NCBI GenBank assembly: GCA_902762375.1
Contig: CACWNY010000020.1
Coordinates: 1 to 64,000 of the forward strand
DNA length: 64,000 bases
Direction: 5' to 3'
Origin: an uncultured Ruminococcus sp.
Lineage (GTDB): Bacteria; Bacillota; Clostridia; Oscillospirales; Acutalibacteraceae
Part shown: piece after piece, positions 42,225-51,957 of the stretch
How the letters are laid out: each line of letters opens with the position of its first letter
Position numbering within the stretch: position 1 is the first letter of the stretch
Translations under genes and position numbers: made by a program
Notes under the pieces: generated by a model
What the model saw: only the letters and a program-made list of their open reading frames with translations
What the model was told of the DNA's origin: nothing
Databases searched by the model: none

Positions 42225-44057
42225 TCATTCTACAGTGACGGATTTTGCCAGATTTCTGGGCTGGTCAACATCATTGCCACGCTCAACGGAGGTATAGTAA
42301 GCGATTAACTGCAAAGGAACGGCTGTGGGAACAGGCATTAAAATATCGTGCATTTTGGGTAAGGTAATGATATAGTCATAGGCTTCCTTGTCAACGGAGA
42401 AGTCTTCTCTTGTGACTAAAATTACCTTAGCACCTCTTGCTTTGACTTCTTTGATATTGCTGACGGTCTTTTCCAACAGATTTTTCTGTGTGGCAACGGC
42501 AATGACAGGGGTATCTTCTGTAATGAGAGAAATTGTGCCGTGTTTGAGTTCTCCAGCAGCGTAGGATTCGCTGTGAATATAGGAAATTTCTTTCAGCTTT
42601 AAAGACCCCTCCATACTCAACGCATAATCCAGACCTCTGCCTATATAAAGCAGACTATCAGCAGAAATTAACTTAGTCGCAATAAACTGTGTCATATCCA
42701 GTTTTTCGGCAAGAATTTTTTCAATGACTTCGGGTGTACTTTCCAGTTCTTGGGTAAGATAACGGCACTGATTTTCGTTGATAGTTCCCTTAGCCAGTGC
42801 CAGCTGAAAAGCAAACAGATACATCACCGCTAACTGTACAATGTAGGCTTTTGTGGAGGCTACGGCAATTTCAGGACCTGCATGAGTATAAATCAGCATA
42901 TCCGCCTCTCTGGCAATCGAACTTCCCTTGACATTGACAATGGCAAGAGTTTTTGCTCCCATTTTCTTCGAAAGTTTCAATGCTTCCAGACTGTCTGCGG
43001 TTTCGCCCGACTGCGAAATAATAATGACTAAATCCCCTTCTCCTACAATCGGATTTCTGTAACGGTATTCTGATGCAATATCTACCACAACAGGTACTCT
43101 GGCAAGTTTTTCAATGACATATTTTCCTACCATACCTGCGTGCATAGCTGTTCCGCAAGCCACAATATAGATGTTTTTGAAATCCTTGATATTTTCTCTG
43201 GTAATACCACATTCTTCCAGATTAGGCATACCGTCAAAAATTCTGGGTTTGATGGTCATATTGATAGCGTTGGGTTGTTCATGAATTTCTTTTATCATGA
43301 AGTGGGGGAAACCACCCTTTTTAGCTGATTCTGCGTCCCAGTCGGCGGTCATTAGTTCTTTGTTTTTTTCTTCGCCGTATTCATCATAAATCACTACGCC
43401 GTCCTGTTTCATTTCCACAATTTCATCATGGTCAATCAAATAGTAGTCTTTGGTGTAATTGATGATGGCGGTAACATCTGAGGCGATGAAATATTCGTCT
43501 TTGCCTACACCGACAATCAACGGACTTTGCCGTCTTGTAGCATACACAACATCAGGAAAATCTTCAAAGACAATTCCCAATGCAAATGAACCCTCTAATT
43601 CATTTACCGCACTCTGAATGGTTGCCAAAGGATTTTGAGGGTTCTTCTTATAGAAATAACCTAACAATTTGGCAACCACTTCGGTATCTGTATCACTGAC
43701 AAAAGTTTCACCGTGACCGATTAAAAATTCTTTTAACTGCTTATAGTTTTCGATAATGCCGTTATGGACAATCGCAACCTTTTCACCGCTGTGAGGGTGG
43801 GAATTGATATCAGACGGTTTTCCGTGAGTTGCCCAACGGGTATGACCTATTCCTGCTTTACCGACAGGTTTACCGCACTGTTCCATTTTCGCTTTTAAAT
43901 CTTTGAGTTTGCCTTTGGACTTTTTGACCTTGATTTCACCGTTTTCAAATACAGCAATTCCTGCGGAATCATATCCCCTGTATTCCAGTTTGGAAAGCGT
44001 ATCTACCAGAACATCACTGCAATCCCTGTAACCGCAATAACCTACTATACCACACAT
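42225..44057 (-). CDS. glmS: Glutamine-fructose-6-phosphate aminotransferase
   Basis: 610 residues. Makes glucosamine-6-P for UDP-GlcNAc, hence peptidoglycan and surface glycans. Cys 2 (MCGIVGY) is the glutaminase nucleophile, with GIGHTRWATHG in the same domain. Two SIS sugar domains follow (ACGTAMHAG, SQSGETADS, AYSES-like ESYAAGELKHG). GGAGG lies 12 nt before the ATG. It is 42 bp downstream of the dehydratase gene, so there is no room for the glmS ribozyme found in many Firmicutes. Confidence 0.97.
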   Translation of the reverse strand: MCGIVGYCGYRDCSDVLVDTLSKLEYRGYDSAGIAVFENGEIKVKKSKGKLKDLKAKMEQCGKPVGKAGIGHTRWATHGKPSDINSHPHSGEKVAIVHNGIIENYKQLKEFLIGHGETFVSDTDTEVVAKLLGYFYKKNPQNPLATIQSAVNELEGSFALGIVFEDFPDVVYATRRQSPLIVGVGKDEYFIASDVTAIINYTKDYYLIDHDEIVEMKQDGVVIYDEYGEEKNKELMTADWDAESAKKGGFPHFMIKEIHEQPNAINMTIKPRIFDGMPNLEECGITRENIKDFKNIYIVACGTAMHAGMVGKYVIEKLARVPVVVDIASEYRYRNPIVGEGDLVIIISQSGETADSLEALKLSKKMGAKTLAIVNVKGSSIAREADMLIYTHAGPEIAVASTKAYIVQLAVMYLFAFQLALAKGTINENQCRYLTQELESTPEVIEKILAEKLDMTQFIATKLISADSLLYIGRGLDYALSMEGSLKLKEISYIHSESYAAGELKHGTISLITEDTPVIAVATQKNLLEKTVSNIKEVKARGAKVILVTREDFSVDKEAYDYIITLPKMHDILMPVPTAVPLQLIAYYTSVERGNDVDQPRNLAKSVTVE

Positions 44058-44099
44058 ATATACATTATTCCTCCAATTCGTTTTTTAACCTGATGGTTG

Positions 44100-46043
44100 T
44101 TATATACCTGTCTGACAATCATTTGTCTTGTGGTGAAAAGTCGGGACGATTTCTTCCAGTAAGGCAAGTGTCTGTCTGGAGTCATTGTTTTCTGCCGACT
44201 TTTTGAGTTTCTCATACATATTTATGAATTGCTTTCTTTCAATATTAATCTGCTGACCGATAAATATTTTATGGTTAGCCGTACTTTTCAGATTTTCCTC
44301 ATTCATCAGAAGTTCTTCATAGAGTTTTTCGCCAGGTCGGAGACCTGTGAACTTTATGGGAACATCTTTATAAGGGACTTTCCCATACATTCGGATAAGG
44401 TTTTCGGCAAGCGTGACAATCTTTACAGGAGCTCCCATATCCAGAACGAATATTTCTCCACCCTTAGCCATCGCTCCAGCCTCAAGCACCAGAGATACTG
44501 CTTCCGTAATGGTCATAAAGTAACGGATAATTTCAGGGTCAGTCACCGTTACAGGCTTGCCTGCCTCAATCTGCTTTTTGAACAGCGGTATTACCGAACC
44601 GTTAGACCCCAATACATTGCCAAATCTTGTGGTGACAAATTCCGTTTCTGAACCCGACTGTGCCATATACTGCACAATCATTTCACAGCAACGCTTGGTT
44701 GCTCCCATGACATTTGTCGGGTTGACCGCTTTATCCGTTGAAATCATAATAAATTTCTTGACACCGTTCAAATCAGAAAGTCTTGCCACATTGAATGTAC
44801 CGACAATATTATTTTTCACCGCTTCTTCGGGAACATATTCCATTAACGGAACATGCTTATGTGCTGCCGCATGGAAAACAATTTCAGGCTGATACTTCTC
44901 AAAGATAGTACGCATTTTTTCATAGTCCCTTACGGACGCTATCAGCGTGACCAGATTGAGATTATCTCCGTAATCCATCAATAATTCCTGCTGAATTTCG
45001 TAAGCGTTGTTTTCATAGATATCCACAATGATAATCTGTTTCGGCGAAAAGCGGGCAATCTGTCTGACAAGTTCCGAACCTATCGAACCGCCACCGCCTG
45101 TCACCATACACACACGGTCTTTTATCAACCGTCTTGTATCTTCGTTATCAAACGAAATCGGCGGTCTGCCCAGCAAATCTTCCATGTTGATATCACTAAG
45201 CTGACTGATGACCGTGACAGCCTTTTTATCGCTTTTCTGACTGCCGTCATATTCATCAAATATCAGATTTCCCACATAAGGAATAACTTTGATTTTACAG
45301 GTTGTCTTGGAACACTCTCCCAGAATACGCCGTCTTTCTTCTTCAGAACATGATGGAATTGCCATTAAAATGGTATCAATATATTCCTTATTACAAATGC
45401 TTTCTATTTTATCAGTCGTACCGATGATGGGAATATCCTGTATTTTTTGTCCTGTGAGTTCCTTGTTATCGTCAACAATGCCGACAATGTGGTATTGTTT
45501 GGCAACTTCATCTGTTTCGGAGGCATTCATAATCTCCTTAATGATAATCTTTCCCGCACGACCTGCACCGACAAGCAAAGTTCTTTTTCGGTGCATATTT
45601 TCACCGACTTCTACCAGTGTCAGAAAAGTTGTTCGGAAAATCAGTCGGAATGAGATAACCCCTGTCACCGAAAGCAAATACTCAAACAGCACAAACAAAT
45701 AAAAAGATGGAAGATTGGTGTCTTCCGATAGAGTTCCCGAACGCCCTGCCAACAGTACGACAACCATACTGAATGTGACCCCCAGCAGACACGACAGATA
45801 ATCTTTCGCTTTGAAATACCGCCACAACTTGCTGTATGCCCCACAAGCCCACAATGCCAGAAATCCTACCAGAATAGCAATAGCTGTCTGCCATGTGAGA
45901 ATGTAGGTCTGTATCGGCAACACATTCATCAAAGTCAATACATAGTTTGCCATGAGCGCTGAAACGCCTATGATAAACATATCGGCGATTGCCAGCACAA
46001 ATTTTCGTACATTGAAAAGACTAATTTTCTGTTTTAACTTCAC
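44100..46043 (-). CDS. Nucleotide-sugar 4,6-dehydratase, membrane-bound PglF/CapD type
   Basis: 647 residues. Four membrane helices (about 15-120), a Rossmann-like domain (LLVGAGRAGKIIIKE), then an extended SDR domain with MVTGGGGSIGSELVRQI and STDKAVNPTNVMGATKR, the catalytic TDK form of UDP-GlcNAc 4,6-dehydratases. The product would feed bacillosamine-like sugars of surface glycans. GTG 46043 is preferred, since AGGAGG lies 10 nt upstream. The ATG at 46124 has no ribosome site and falls within a likely TATGAT box. Co-transcribed with glmS. Confidence 0.88.
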   Translation of the reverse strand: MKLKQKISLFNVRKFVLAIADMFIIGVSALMANYVLTLMNVLPIQTYILTWQTAIAILVGFLALWACGAYSKLWRYFKAKDYLSCLLGVTFSMVVVLLAGRSGTLSEDTNLPSFYLFVLFEYLLSVTGVISFRLIFRTTFLTLVEVGENMHRKRTLLVGAGRAGKIIIKEIMNASETDEVAKQYHIVGIVDDNKELTGQKIQDIPIIGTTDKIESICNKEYIDTILMAIPSCSEEERRRILGECSKTTCKIKVIPYVGNLIFDEYDGSQKSDKKAVTVISQLSDINMEDLLGRPPISFDNEDTRRLIKDRVCMVTGGGGSIGSELVRQIARFSPKQIIIVDIYENNAYEIQQELLMDYGDNLNLVTLIASVRDYEKMRTIFEKYQPEIVFHAAAHKHVPLMEYVPEEAVKNNIVGTFNVARLSDLNGVKKFIMISTDKAVNPTNVMGATKRCCEMIVQYMAQSGSETEFVTTRFGNVLGSNGSVIPLFKKQIEAGKPVTVTDPEIIRYFMTITEAVSLVLEAGAMAKGGEIFVLDMGAPVKIVTLAENLIRMYGKVPYKDVPIKFTGLRPGEKLYEELLMNEENLKSTANHKIFIGQQINIERKQFINMYEKLKKSAENNDSRQTLALLEEIVPTFHHKTNDCQTGI

Positions 46044-46119
46044 CCGAACAAGCCCTCCTGACCATACCAATACCTTGTTACAACTTATCAATTCCCGTAT
46101 GTCAATCCGCTTACCGCTT

Positions 46120-46147
46120 ATCATAACACATTTTTCTTGTTTTGAAC
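46120..46147 (-). promoter_or_regulatory. Probable promoter of the dehydratase-glmS operon
   Basis: Minus strand GTTCAA (46142-46147), 16 bp, TATGAT (46120-46125). Confidence 0.45.
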
Positions 46148-46279
46148 AGTATTTTTTACAAAATTATTTTTACTAAAAAAAATTTCGTCCTTTTACCTTT
46201 TTCCGTCATAGACAACCGAACATTTTCATATAAATGCAGTAATCCACCTAGATATTTTTCACATAACGGAGGGGTTTCC

Positions 46280-46537
46280 ATGAAAGGCATTGTTGAGGAA
46301 AGGGCTGTCGAACTCGGCAAATATATTATCGAACGAAAATCGACTGTCCGTTCTACAGCACAGAAATTCGGTGTGAGTAAAAGTACCGTACATAAAGATG
46401 TCAGCGAAAGATTAAAATATGTCAATCCACAACTGTATTCTCAGGTAAAAGAAATTCTGGAAATCAATAAATCAGAGCGTCATATTCGTGGCGGTATGGC
46501 TACCAGACGAAAATATAAATCAATGCGTAATTCGTAA
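46280..46537 (+). CDS. spoIIID: Sporulation transcriptional regulator SpoIIID
   Basis: 85 residues. Matches SpoIIID through its length: EERAVELGKYIIE, the helix-turn-helix STAQKFGVSKSTVHKDVSERL, and RHIRGGMATRRKYKS. It controls mother-cell genes after engulfment. CGGAGGGG stands 5 nt before ATG 46280. A weak SigE-like element (GTCATA at 46205, CATATAAAT at 46227) lies upstream. The last residues (MRNS) come from an AATGCGTAATTCGTAATTA micro-repeat, so the tail departs from the family. It implies that the organism, or a recent ancestor, forms spores. Confidence 0.93.
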   Translation: MKGIVEERAVELGKYIIERKSTVRSTAQKFGVSKSTVHKDVSERLKYVNPQLYSQVKEILEINKSERHIRGGMATRRKYKSMRNS

Positions 46538-46553
46538 TTATAAAAAATAACTT

Positions 46554-46658
46554 ATGGCTGTGACAATTAAAAGTTTTTGTCCACTTTTTTCAAAAAGTGG
46601 TGGGGTTCAGGGGCAAAGCCCCTGATGGGATTTTTAAGGGCAACGCCCTTAAACTCCC
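46554..46658. repeat. MPR copy 17 (half)
   Basis: Right-oriented arm: TATGGCTGTGACAATTAAAAG, P1 CCACTTTT/AAAAGTGG, P2 as TCAGGGGC/GCCCCTGA, P3. Confidence 0.85.
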
Positions 46659-46660
46659 AA

Positions 46661-46695
46661 AAAAACACCGTTCATAGAAAAGCGGTGTTTTTTTT
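46661..46695 (+). terminator. Rho-independent terminator after spoIIID
   Basis: AAACACCG/CGGTGTTT stem with 12-nt loop and a T8 tract. Confidence 0.8.
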
Positions 46696-46706
46696 ATGGA
46701 AAACAG

Positions 46707-46734
46707 TTTACTTACCTGAATTTTATGGTACAAT
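46707..46734 (+). promoter_or_regulatory. Probable promoter of the next membrane protein
   Basis: TTTACT (46707-46712), 16 bp, TACAAT (46729-46734) preceded by TGG. Confidence 0.5.
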
Positions 46735-46789
46735 ATAGACATAATTCGTCATGAAAAAGACAGCCCTTAAAAAAAGGAGAAAATTCATT

Positions 46790-47800
46790 ATGAGAAAACG
46801 CTGGATAATATTAAACTGTGTTGTCGCACTGGCGGTCGTCGTCACAACTATACTGATTGTCAGTACAGGAAGTACATACGATATCCATACCCGACACTAC
46901 CCTGAAGATACCTCTTTAAAGAATATTTCTGTTTCTTTCGATGAGGGAAATATTCTTCAACTCAAAGAAGTCGGCTTTGCTGATGACGGTGAAATCCTTG
47001 TCACTGTACAAGCTGTCGGCAAAGGTCATGTGAATACGAAAATTCATCTGAAAGACAATAATATGACGGTTTCTTCAAGATTTTATGTCACTATTACCAA
47101 CACTATCTTTGAACGAAAATTTGACGGACTGAACTTTACAGGTTATCGCTTTGTCATGTGGGAATTGCTGGTCATTCTGATTGCTGTGGAAGTCATGATG
47201 ATATGGCTGTTAATCGAAGAAAGAAAACAGACGGGTATTTCCGATAAACGCACCGCTTATGGTGGTATCATTATCTTCAATCTGGCTTTGCTGGGACTGA
47301 GTATCTTTAAAGTAATTGTTCATAAAGTGACGGCTTTTTCGGTCTATATCGCTCTGTTACAGGAGGCCGGCAGAGATTTGTTGCTGATTTTAGTTCCCTT
47401 TATCTTGTTATTGTCGTTTTCACTGACGGTTGGCAAAATTGTGGCTATTGCGAAAAAAAATACAGACGGTAATCCCGTTTTCGGTATTTTGTTCGGGGCT
47501 ATATGGTTCGTCGCAACTTTATTAGGTTTCGCTTTGCGTAAAATGTATACCGATACCTCTGTGACTACACCTTTGATAGAAGCTATCAATTCTGTTATTG
47601 TCTATGTTCTGGGCTATTTTGAGTGTCTGTTGCTTTCCTCTGCTGTCGGTACGGTTATCGCAAGACGCAGTATTGTTCAAAAAGTCTGGTATACTTTTCC
47701 GACTGCCTGTCTGAAAAGATTTAAAAGCGTCTTTATTCATCAGTTCAAAAGACATATGGCTATCCTTGTTCCTATCGCATTTTTCTTCTTGGTGATTTAG
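46790..47800 (+). CDS. Integral membrane protein of unknown function
   Basis: 336 residues. One N-terminal membrane helix (about 6-25), then a soluble loop to about 115 that looks like a small beta-sandwich (VSFDEGNILQLKEVGF, ILVTVQAVGKGHV). Five or six further helices follow, and a basic C-terminus. The soluble part is predicted outside. ATG 46790 has AAGGAG 10 nt upstream; the ATG at 46751 has none. I do not recognise the family. Own promoter and terminator. Confidence 0.6.
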   Translation: MRKRWIILNCVVALAVVVTTILIVSTGSTYDIHTRHYPEDTSLKNISVSFDEGNILQLKEVGFADDGEILVTVQAVGKGHVNTKIHLKDNNMTVSSRFYVTITNTIFERKFDGLNFTGYRFVMWELLVILIAVEVMMIWLLIEERKQTGISDKRTAYGGIIIFNLALLGLSIFKVIVHKVTAFSVYIALLQEAGRDLLLILVPFILLLSFSLTVGKIVAIAKKNTDGNPVFGILFGAIWFVATLLGFALRKMYTDTSVTTPLIEAINSVIVYVLGYFECLLLSSAVGTVIARRSIVQKVWYTFPTACLKRFKSVFIHQFKRHMAILVPIAFFFLVI

Positions 47801-47840
47801 TTTCCTTATTTTTTTGTCCGCCCCCATACGGTTCTGAAAA

Positions 47841-47888
47841 GAAACGGCAAATTGTATTTTCAAAATACAATTTACCGTTTCTCTTTTA
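47841..47888 (+). terminator. Rho-independent terminator
   Basis: A long hairpin, GAAACGG-AAATTGTATTTT against AAAATACAATTTACCGTTTC, followed by TCTTTT. Confidence 0.85.
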
Positions 47889-47916
47889 GAACATTCGTCA
47901 TTTTTTAAGAAGATAA

Positions 47917-48014
47917 TGTCAAAATCTGCTTACGCAGATTTTGTTTTGAATTTTTATCCATTAAAGGGCTTCGCCCTTTAAAATCCCACAAGGGGCGTTG
48001 CCCCTTGACCCCAC
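47917..48014. repeat. MPR copy 18 (half, variant P4, P1 lost)
   Basis: P4 as CAAAATCTGC/GCAGATTTTG, P3 (AAAGGGCTTCGCCCTTT), P2 (AAGGGGCGTTGCCCCTT), stopping at CCCCACGGG. It is the last copy before the ribosomal operon promoter. Confidence 0.82.
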
Positions 48015-48071
48015 GGGAGAGAAGTCAGCGAAAAATTTCGATACAAAAGAAAAGGGAAAGTGTGTAAAGAC

Positions 48072-48100
48072 TTGCCAAAGGGAGAAAAATATGCTATAAT
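48072..48100 (+). promoter_or_regulatory. Promoter of the S10-spc ribosomal superoperon
   Basis: TTGCCA (48072-48077), 17 bp, TATAAT (48095-48100). The transcript would start near 48107, about 315 nt before rpsJ. Confidence 0.75.
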
Positions 48101-48106
48101 TCCCTT

Positions 48107-48421
48107 TGCGTGACTGCGACAGATATGCGATGAAGCAGGAGGTTGCGACTGAAAAAGGTCGGTTTTTCTGTGGAGTATGTCCGATTTTAAACCGGGCGAC
48201 AATGAATATTAAGGATTTTGCGTGTAGAAAGACACATAAGAGGGTTGCTGTGTGTATTTTTGCGTGCAGAAATTCTGACGCTTTTTTCATGTTACCCGAA
48301 TTGAGAAGAGAATATCAATTCGGTTTTTAAAACACCATTTCAAGAAACACACGGCAGGGTGTTATAAACAGACGGAAAAAGGGTTGCCCGCCAACTCAAA
48401 ATTTTTAAGGAGGCGATGATT
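48107..48421 (+). promoter_or_regulatory. Structured leader of the S10 operon with an internal terminator
   Basis: This 315-nt untranslated stretch holds several possible hairpins. One is AAAGGTCGGTTTTTCT near 48150. A bona fide terminator hairpin lies at 48296-48328. No coding frame with a ribosome site was found apart from rpsJ at the end. The layout (strong promoter, structured RNA, terminator, then ribosomal genes) is that of a transcription-attenuation leader, perhaps bound by a ribosomal protein. The regulator is not visible. Confidence 0.55.
48296..48328 (+). terminator. Terminator inside the S10 leader
   Basis: CCGAATTGA/TCAATTCGG stem, 10-nt loop, then TTTTT. Confidence 0.75.
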
Positions 48422-48733
48422 GTGGCAGTCAAGGAAAAAATCAGAATCAGATTAAAGAGTTATGACCATCAGTTGGTAGACCAGTCAGCAGAAAGAATAG
48501 TGGCTACCGCTAAGAGAACAGGAGCAAGAGTTTCAGGGCCGGTACCCCTTCCAACAGAGAAACAGATTGTTACCATTCTGAGAGCTGTTCATAAGTACAA
48601 GGACAGCCGTGAACAGTTTGAGATGAGAACCCATAAGAGATTAATTGACATTCTCAGACCGTCCAACAAGACAGTTGAGGCTTTAATGAGCTTAGAACTC
48701 CCTGCAGGCGTTGAAATCGAAATCAAATTATAA
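48422..48733 (+). CDS. rpsJ: Ribosomal protein S10
   Basis: 103 residues beginning [20 protein letters not shown]. Component of the 30S head and, as NusE, of antitermination complexes. GTG 48422 lies 8 nt after AAGGAGG; the ATG at 48416 is only 2 nt away and would add two residues. First gene of the superoperon. Confidence 0.97.
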   Translation: MAVKEKIRIRLKSYDHQLVDQSAERIVATAKRTGARVSGPVPLPTEKQIVTILRAVHKYKDSREQFEMRTHKRLIDILRPSNKTVEALMSLELPAGVEIEIKL

Positions 48734-48808
48734 TCGTTTCAACCAACCTAGACAGTCGGGGTCAAGTTGGCACAAGTCCAACCAATAACCTTACAGGAGG
48801 CATAAAAA

Positions 48809-49441
48809 ATGCAAAAGGCATTAATCGGAAAGAAAATCGGTATGACACAGATTTTCGACGAAAAGGGAAATGTCATTCCCGTAACAGTCGTAGAAGCAGG
48901 ACCTTGTGTGGTTTCGCAGATTAAGACTGTTGAAAATGACGGATACGCATCAGTACAGATGGGTTACGGCGATATGAAAGCACATAAAGTCAACAAACCC
49001 ATGAAAGGTCACTTTGAGAAAGCAAATGTTGCCCCGAAGAGAACCCTCAGAGAATTTCGTTTTGACGACACAAGTGCATATACACTTGGTCAGATAGTCA
49101 AAGCAGATGTATTTGCCAGCGGAGATAAGGTTGATGTAACAGGAACGAGTAAAGGTAAAGGTTACGCAGGCGTTATCAAGCGTTGGAACTTCCAGAGACT
49201 GAAAGAATCACACGGTTCAGGTCCCGTAGCAAGACACGGCGGTTCAATGGGTGCTTGTTCAAGTCCTTCCAGAGTATGGAAAGGCAAGAAAATGGCAGGT
49301 CATCTGGGTGCAGAGAGAGTTACCGTACAGAACCTTGCCGTAGTCAAAGTTGATGCAGAGAACAACCTTATCGCTATCAAGGGTGCTGTTCCCGGCCCTA
49401 ACGGTGGAATAGTGGTTATCCGTGACACCGTAAAGGCATAA
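48809..49441 (+). CDS. rplC: Ribosomal protein L3
   Basis: 210 residues. 50S assembly initiator near the peptidyl-transferase centre. [21 protein letters not shown] opens it and the loop segment [23 protein letters not shown] is conserved. ACAGGAGG precedes the ATG. A 75-bp gap to rpsJ holds only a weak inverted repeat (CCAACCT/AAGTTGG). Confidence 0.97.
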   Translation: MQKALIGKKIGMTQIFDEKGNVIPVTVVEAGPCVVSQIKTVENDGYASVQMGYGDMKAHKVNKPMKGHFEKANVAPKRTLREFRFDDTSAYTLGQIVKADVFASGDKVDVTGTSKGKGYAGVIKRWNFQRLKESHGSGPVARHGGSMGACSSPSRVWKGKKMAGHLGAERVTVQNLAVVKVDAENNLIAIKGAVPGPNGGIVVIRDTVKA

Positions 49442-49457
49442 GAAAGGAGGAATTGGA

Positions 49458-50081
49458 ATGCCTAACATAGCAGTAGTAGATATGACAGGTAAAGAAGTTT
49501 CTACAATGGAACTTAGTGATACAATATTTGGTATAGAACCCAACACAGCCGTCATGCACGATATGGTAGTCAATTATCTGGCAAACCAGCGTCAGGGTAC
49601 ACAGTCCGCACTGACAAGAGCAGAAGTATCGGGCGGTGGCAGAAAGCCTTGGCGTCAGAAAGGTACAGGTCATGCAAGACAGGGTTCAACAAGAGCACCT
49701 CAGTGGACACATGGTGGTATTGTCTTTGCACCAAAGCCGAGAGATTACAGCTACACCGTCAACAAAAAGGTAAGAAGACTGGCAATGAAATCCGCATTTT
49801 CGGCTAAAATGCAGGCAGGCGAACTGATTGTCATTGACGCTATCACAACAGACGAATTTAAGACAAAGACCATCGTCAATATGCTTAAAGCTGTCGGCAG
49901 TGAGAAGAAAGCGTTGATTGTGCTTCCTACAATAGATAAAAAAGTCATCAATTCCGCAAGAAACATTCAGGGCGTAAAGACCGCACAGGTAAACGAACTC
50001 AATGTCTATGATATGCTTAACGCTGACAAGCTGATTATCGCTAAAGAAGCGGTGGATAAAATTCAGGAGGTATACGCATAA
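49458..50081 (+). CDS. rplD: Ribosomal protein L4
   Basis: 207 residues. Lines the exit tunnel with its long loop ([22 protein letters not shown]). In some bacteria L4 also represses its own operon. Its stop shares one base with the rplW start. AAGGAGG upstream. Confidence 0.97.
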   Translation: MPNIAVVDMTGKEVSTMELSDTIFGIEPNTAVMHDMVVNYLANQRQGTQSALTRAEVSGGGRKPWRQKGTGHARQGSTRAPQWTHGGIVFAPKPRDYSYTVNKKVRRLAMKSAFSAKMQAGELIVIDAITTDEFKTKTIVNMLKAVGSEKKALIVLPTIDKKVINSARNIQGVKTAQVNELNVYDMLNADKLIIAKEAVDKIQEVYA

Positions 50082-50374
50082 TGCTGGCACAGGATATTAT
50101 TATCAGACCTGTCGTTACCGAAAAAGGCATGAGCGGTATCGCAGAGAAGAAGTACACTTTTGAAGTGGCAAAGAATGCCAACAAAATCGAAATTGCCAAA
50201 GCGGTAGAAGAACTTTTCAAAGATGTCAAGGTAGCCAAAGTCAATACCGTCAGCATGAGAGGTAAACTTCGTCGTCAGGGCAGATATCAGGGTTACACAA
50301 GGTCATGGAAAAAGGCTTATGTAACACTCACACCAGACAGTAAAGATATAGAATTTTTTGAAGGCATGATGTAA
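50081..50374 (+). CDS. rplW: Ribosomal protein L23
   Basis: 97 residues; exit-tunnel rim protein that docks SRP and trigger factor. [12 protein letters not shown] opens it; [23 protein letters not shown] is the conserved C-terminal part. Translationally coupled to rplD through ATAATG. Confidence 0.97.
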   Translation: MLAQDIIIRPVVTEKGMSGIAEKKYTFEVAKNANKIEIAKAVEELFKDVKVAKVNTVSMRGKLRRQGRYQGYTRSWKKAYVTLTPDSKDIEFFEGMM

Positions 50375-50448
50375 GCCTGAACCCACATCAGGCAGAATGT
50401 ATGGGAAAGCCATTTTCCCGCAAAGCCATCATGAGGAGAGTGAAAGTA

Positions 50449-51282
50449 GTGGCTATAAAAGTATTTAAACCGACAACCAATGCCAGAAGAAATATGTCAG
50501 TAGTTGACTATTCAGGACTTTCAAAGGTAGCTCCTGAAAAAAGTCTTTTGGCCCCCTTACAGAAGAAGTCGGGCAGAAACAGTTACGGCAGAATTACCGT
50601 TCGTCACAGAGGTGGCGGTAACAGAAGAAAATACCGTATCATAGATTTCAAAAGACAGAAATTTGACATTCCCGCAACAGTAAAGACCATCGAATATGAC
50701 CCTAACCGTTCAGCATTTATTGCACTGGTAGAGTATGAGGACGGCACAAAGAGTTATATTGTTGCACCCGAAGGTGTAAAAGTAGGCGATACCGTTGTAT
50801 CAGGTGCTAATGCCGATATCAAGGCAGGTAACGCATTGCCTCTGGACAGTATTCCTGTTGGTACATTTGTACACAATGTAGAACTCTATCCGGGTAGAGG
50901 AGCTCAGCTGGCAAGAAGTGCAGGCAACATGGCACAGCTTATGGCAAAAGAAAACGGTCTTGCTTTGTTGAGATTGCCGTCAGGCGAACTGAGAAATGTT
51001 CCGATTAACTGTATGGCAACAGTCGGACAGGTAAGTAACGGTGACCACAGTAATATGAAGATTGGTAAAGCAGGTCGTAAACGCAACATGGGTTGGCGTC
51101 CGACAGTCAGAGGTTCGGTTATGAACCCGAATGACCACCCTCACGGCGGTGGTGAAGGTAAAAGCCCCGTTGGTCGTCCCGGTCCTGTAACCCCTTGGGG
51201 TAAACCTGCACTTGGCTATAAGACCAGAAAGAAGAAGAAACAATCCGACAAACTTATCGTCAGACGCAGAAATGCGAAATAA
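50449..51282 (+). CDS. rplB: Ribosomal protein L2
   Basis: 277 residues, standard length, starting [15 protein letters not shown]. Needed for subunit joining and peptidyl transfer; the C-terminal [16 protein letters not shown]-like segment with its key His is present as [18 protein letters not shown] 50449 with AGGAG 10 nt upstream gives the standard N-terminus; an in-frame ATG at 50401 adds 16 atypical residues. Confidence 0.97.
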   Translation: MAIKVFKPTTNARRNMSVVDYSGLSKVAPEKSLLAPLQKKSGRNSYGRITVRHRGGGNRRKYRIIDFKRQKFDIPATVKTIEYDPNRSAFIALVEYEDGTKSYIVAPEGVKVGDTVVSGANADIKAGNALPLDSIPVGTFVHNVELYPGRGAQLARSAGNMAQLMAKENGLALLRLPSGELRNVPINCMATVGQVSNGDHSNMKIGKAGRKRNMGWRPTVRGSVMNPNDHPHGGGEGKSPVGRPGPVTPWGKPALGYKTRKKKKQSDKLIVRRRNAK

Positions 51283-51307
51283 GGCAATACAGAAAGGAGC
51301 TTGACAA

Positions 51308-51583
51308 ATGAGCAGAAGCATTAAAAAAGGCCCTTATGTACAGCCTGTACTTTATAAAAGGGTAGAAGCGATGAACGAAGCAGGCGAAAAGAAAATCCTC
51401 AAGACCTGGAGCAGGTCATCTACCATTTTCCCCTCATTCGTTGGTCATACATTTGCCGTTCATGACGGACGCAAGCATGTTCCTGTATATGTAACCGAAG
51501 ATATGGTAGGTCACAAACTCGGTGAATTTGCACCTACAAGAACATTCAAAGGTCATGCAGGTTCAAAGACATCTAAGAAATAA
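51308..51583 (+). CDS. rpsS: Ribosomal protein S19
   Basis: 91 residues, [15 protein letters not shown] start and [15 protein letters not shown] end. Forms a complex with S13 in the 30S head. AAAGGAG upstream of ATG. Confidence 0.98.
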   Translation: MSRSIKKGPYVQPVLYKRVEAMNEAGEKKILKTWSRSSTIFPSFVGHTFAVHDGRKHVPVYVTEDMVGHKLGEFAPTRTFKGHAGSKTSKK

Positions 51584-51603
51584 GGCAGAAGGGGATAATC
51601 AAT

Positions 51604-51942
51604 ATGGCAGAAGCAAAGGCTTATTTGAAATATGTCCGTATTTCACCTCGTAAGGTCAAAGTTGTGCTGGATTTAATCAGAAACAAGCCCGCAGATTATG
51701 CAATGGCTGTTTTACAGCACACACCGAAGGCAGCTTGTGAACCGCTTGAAAAATTGCTGAAGTCAGCAATGGCAAATGCGGAAAACAACCATAATATGGA
51801 TGTATCAAAATTATATGTAGCCGAATGTTCGGTAAGTCAGGGACCTATTCTCAAGAGAATCCGTCCCAGAGCACAGGGTCGTGCATTCAGAATCGACAAG
51901 AAAACATCGCACATCACAATGGTGCTTAAAGAAGCCGAATAA
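51604..51942 (+). CDS. rplV: Ribosomal protein L22
   Basis: 112 residues; its beta-hairpin ([27 protein letters not shown]) reaches the tunnel constriction where macrolides bind. [17 protein letters not shown] is conserved. No obvious resistance-type insertion in the hairpin. Confidence 0.97.
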   Translation: MAEAKAYLKYVRISPRKVKVVLDLIRNKPADYAMAVLQHTPKAACEPLEKLLKSAMANAENNHNMDVSKLYVAECSVSQGPILKRIRPRAQGRAFRIDKKTSHITMVLKEAE

Positions 51943-51957
51943 CGAGGAGGTATCATC

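Noticed and set aside
44058-44099. glmS ribozyme
   Set aside because: Only 42 bp separate glmS from the upstream gene, and no ribozyme core is present.
46044-46124. N-terminal extension of the dehydratase from ATG 46124
   Set aside because: There is no ribosome site, and the ATG falls in a TATGAT -10 box. GTG 46043 has AGGAGG.
381-48014. MPR array as a CRISPR
   Set aside because: Copies are kilobases apart, imperfect and without regular spacers or cas genes.
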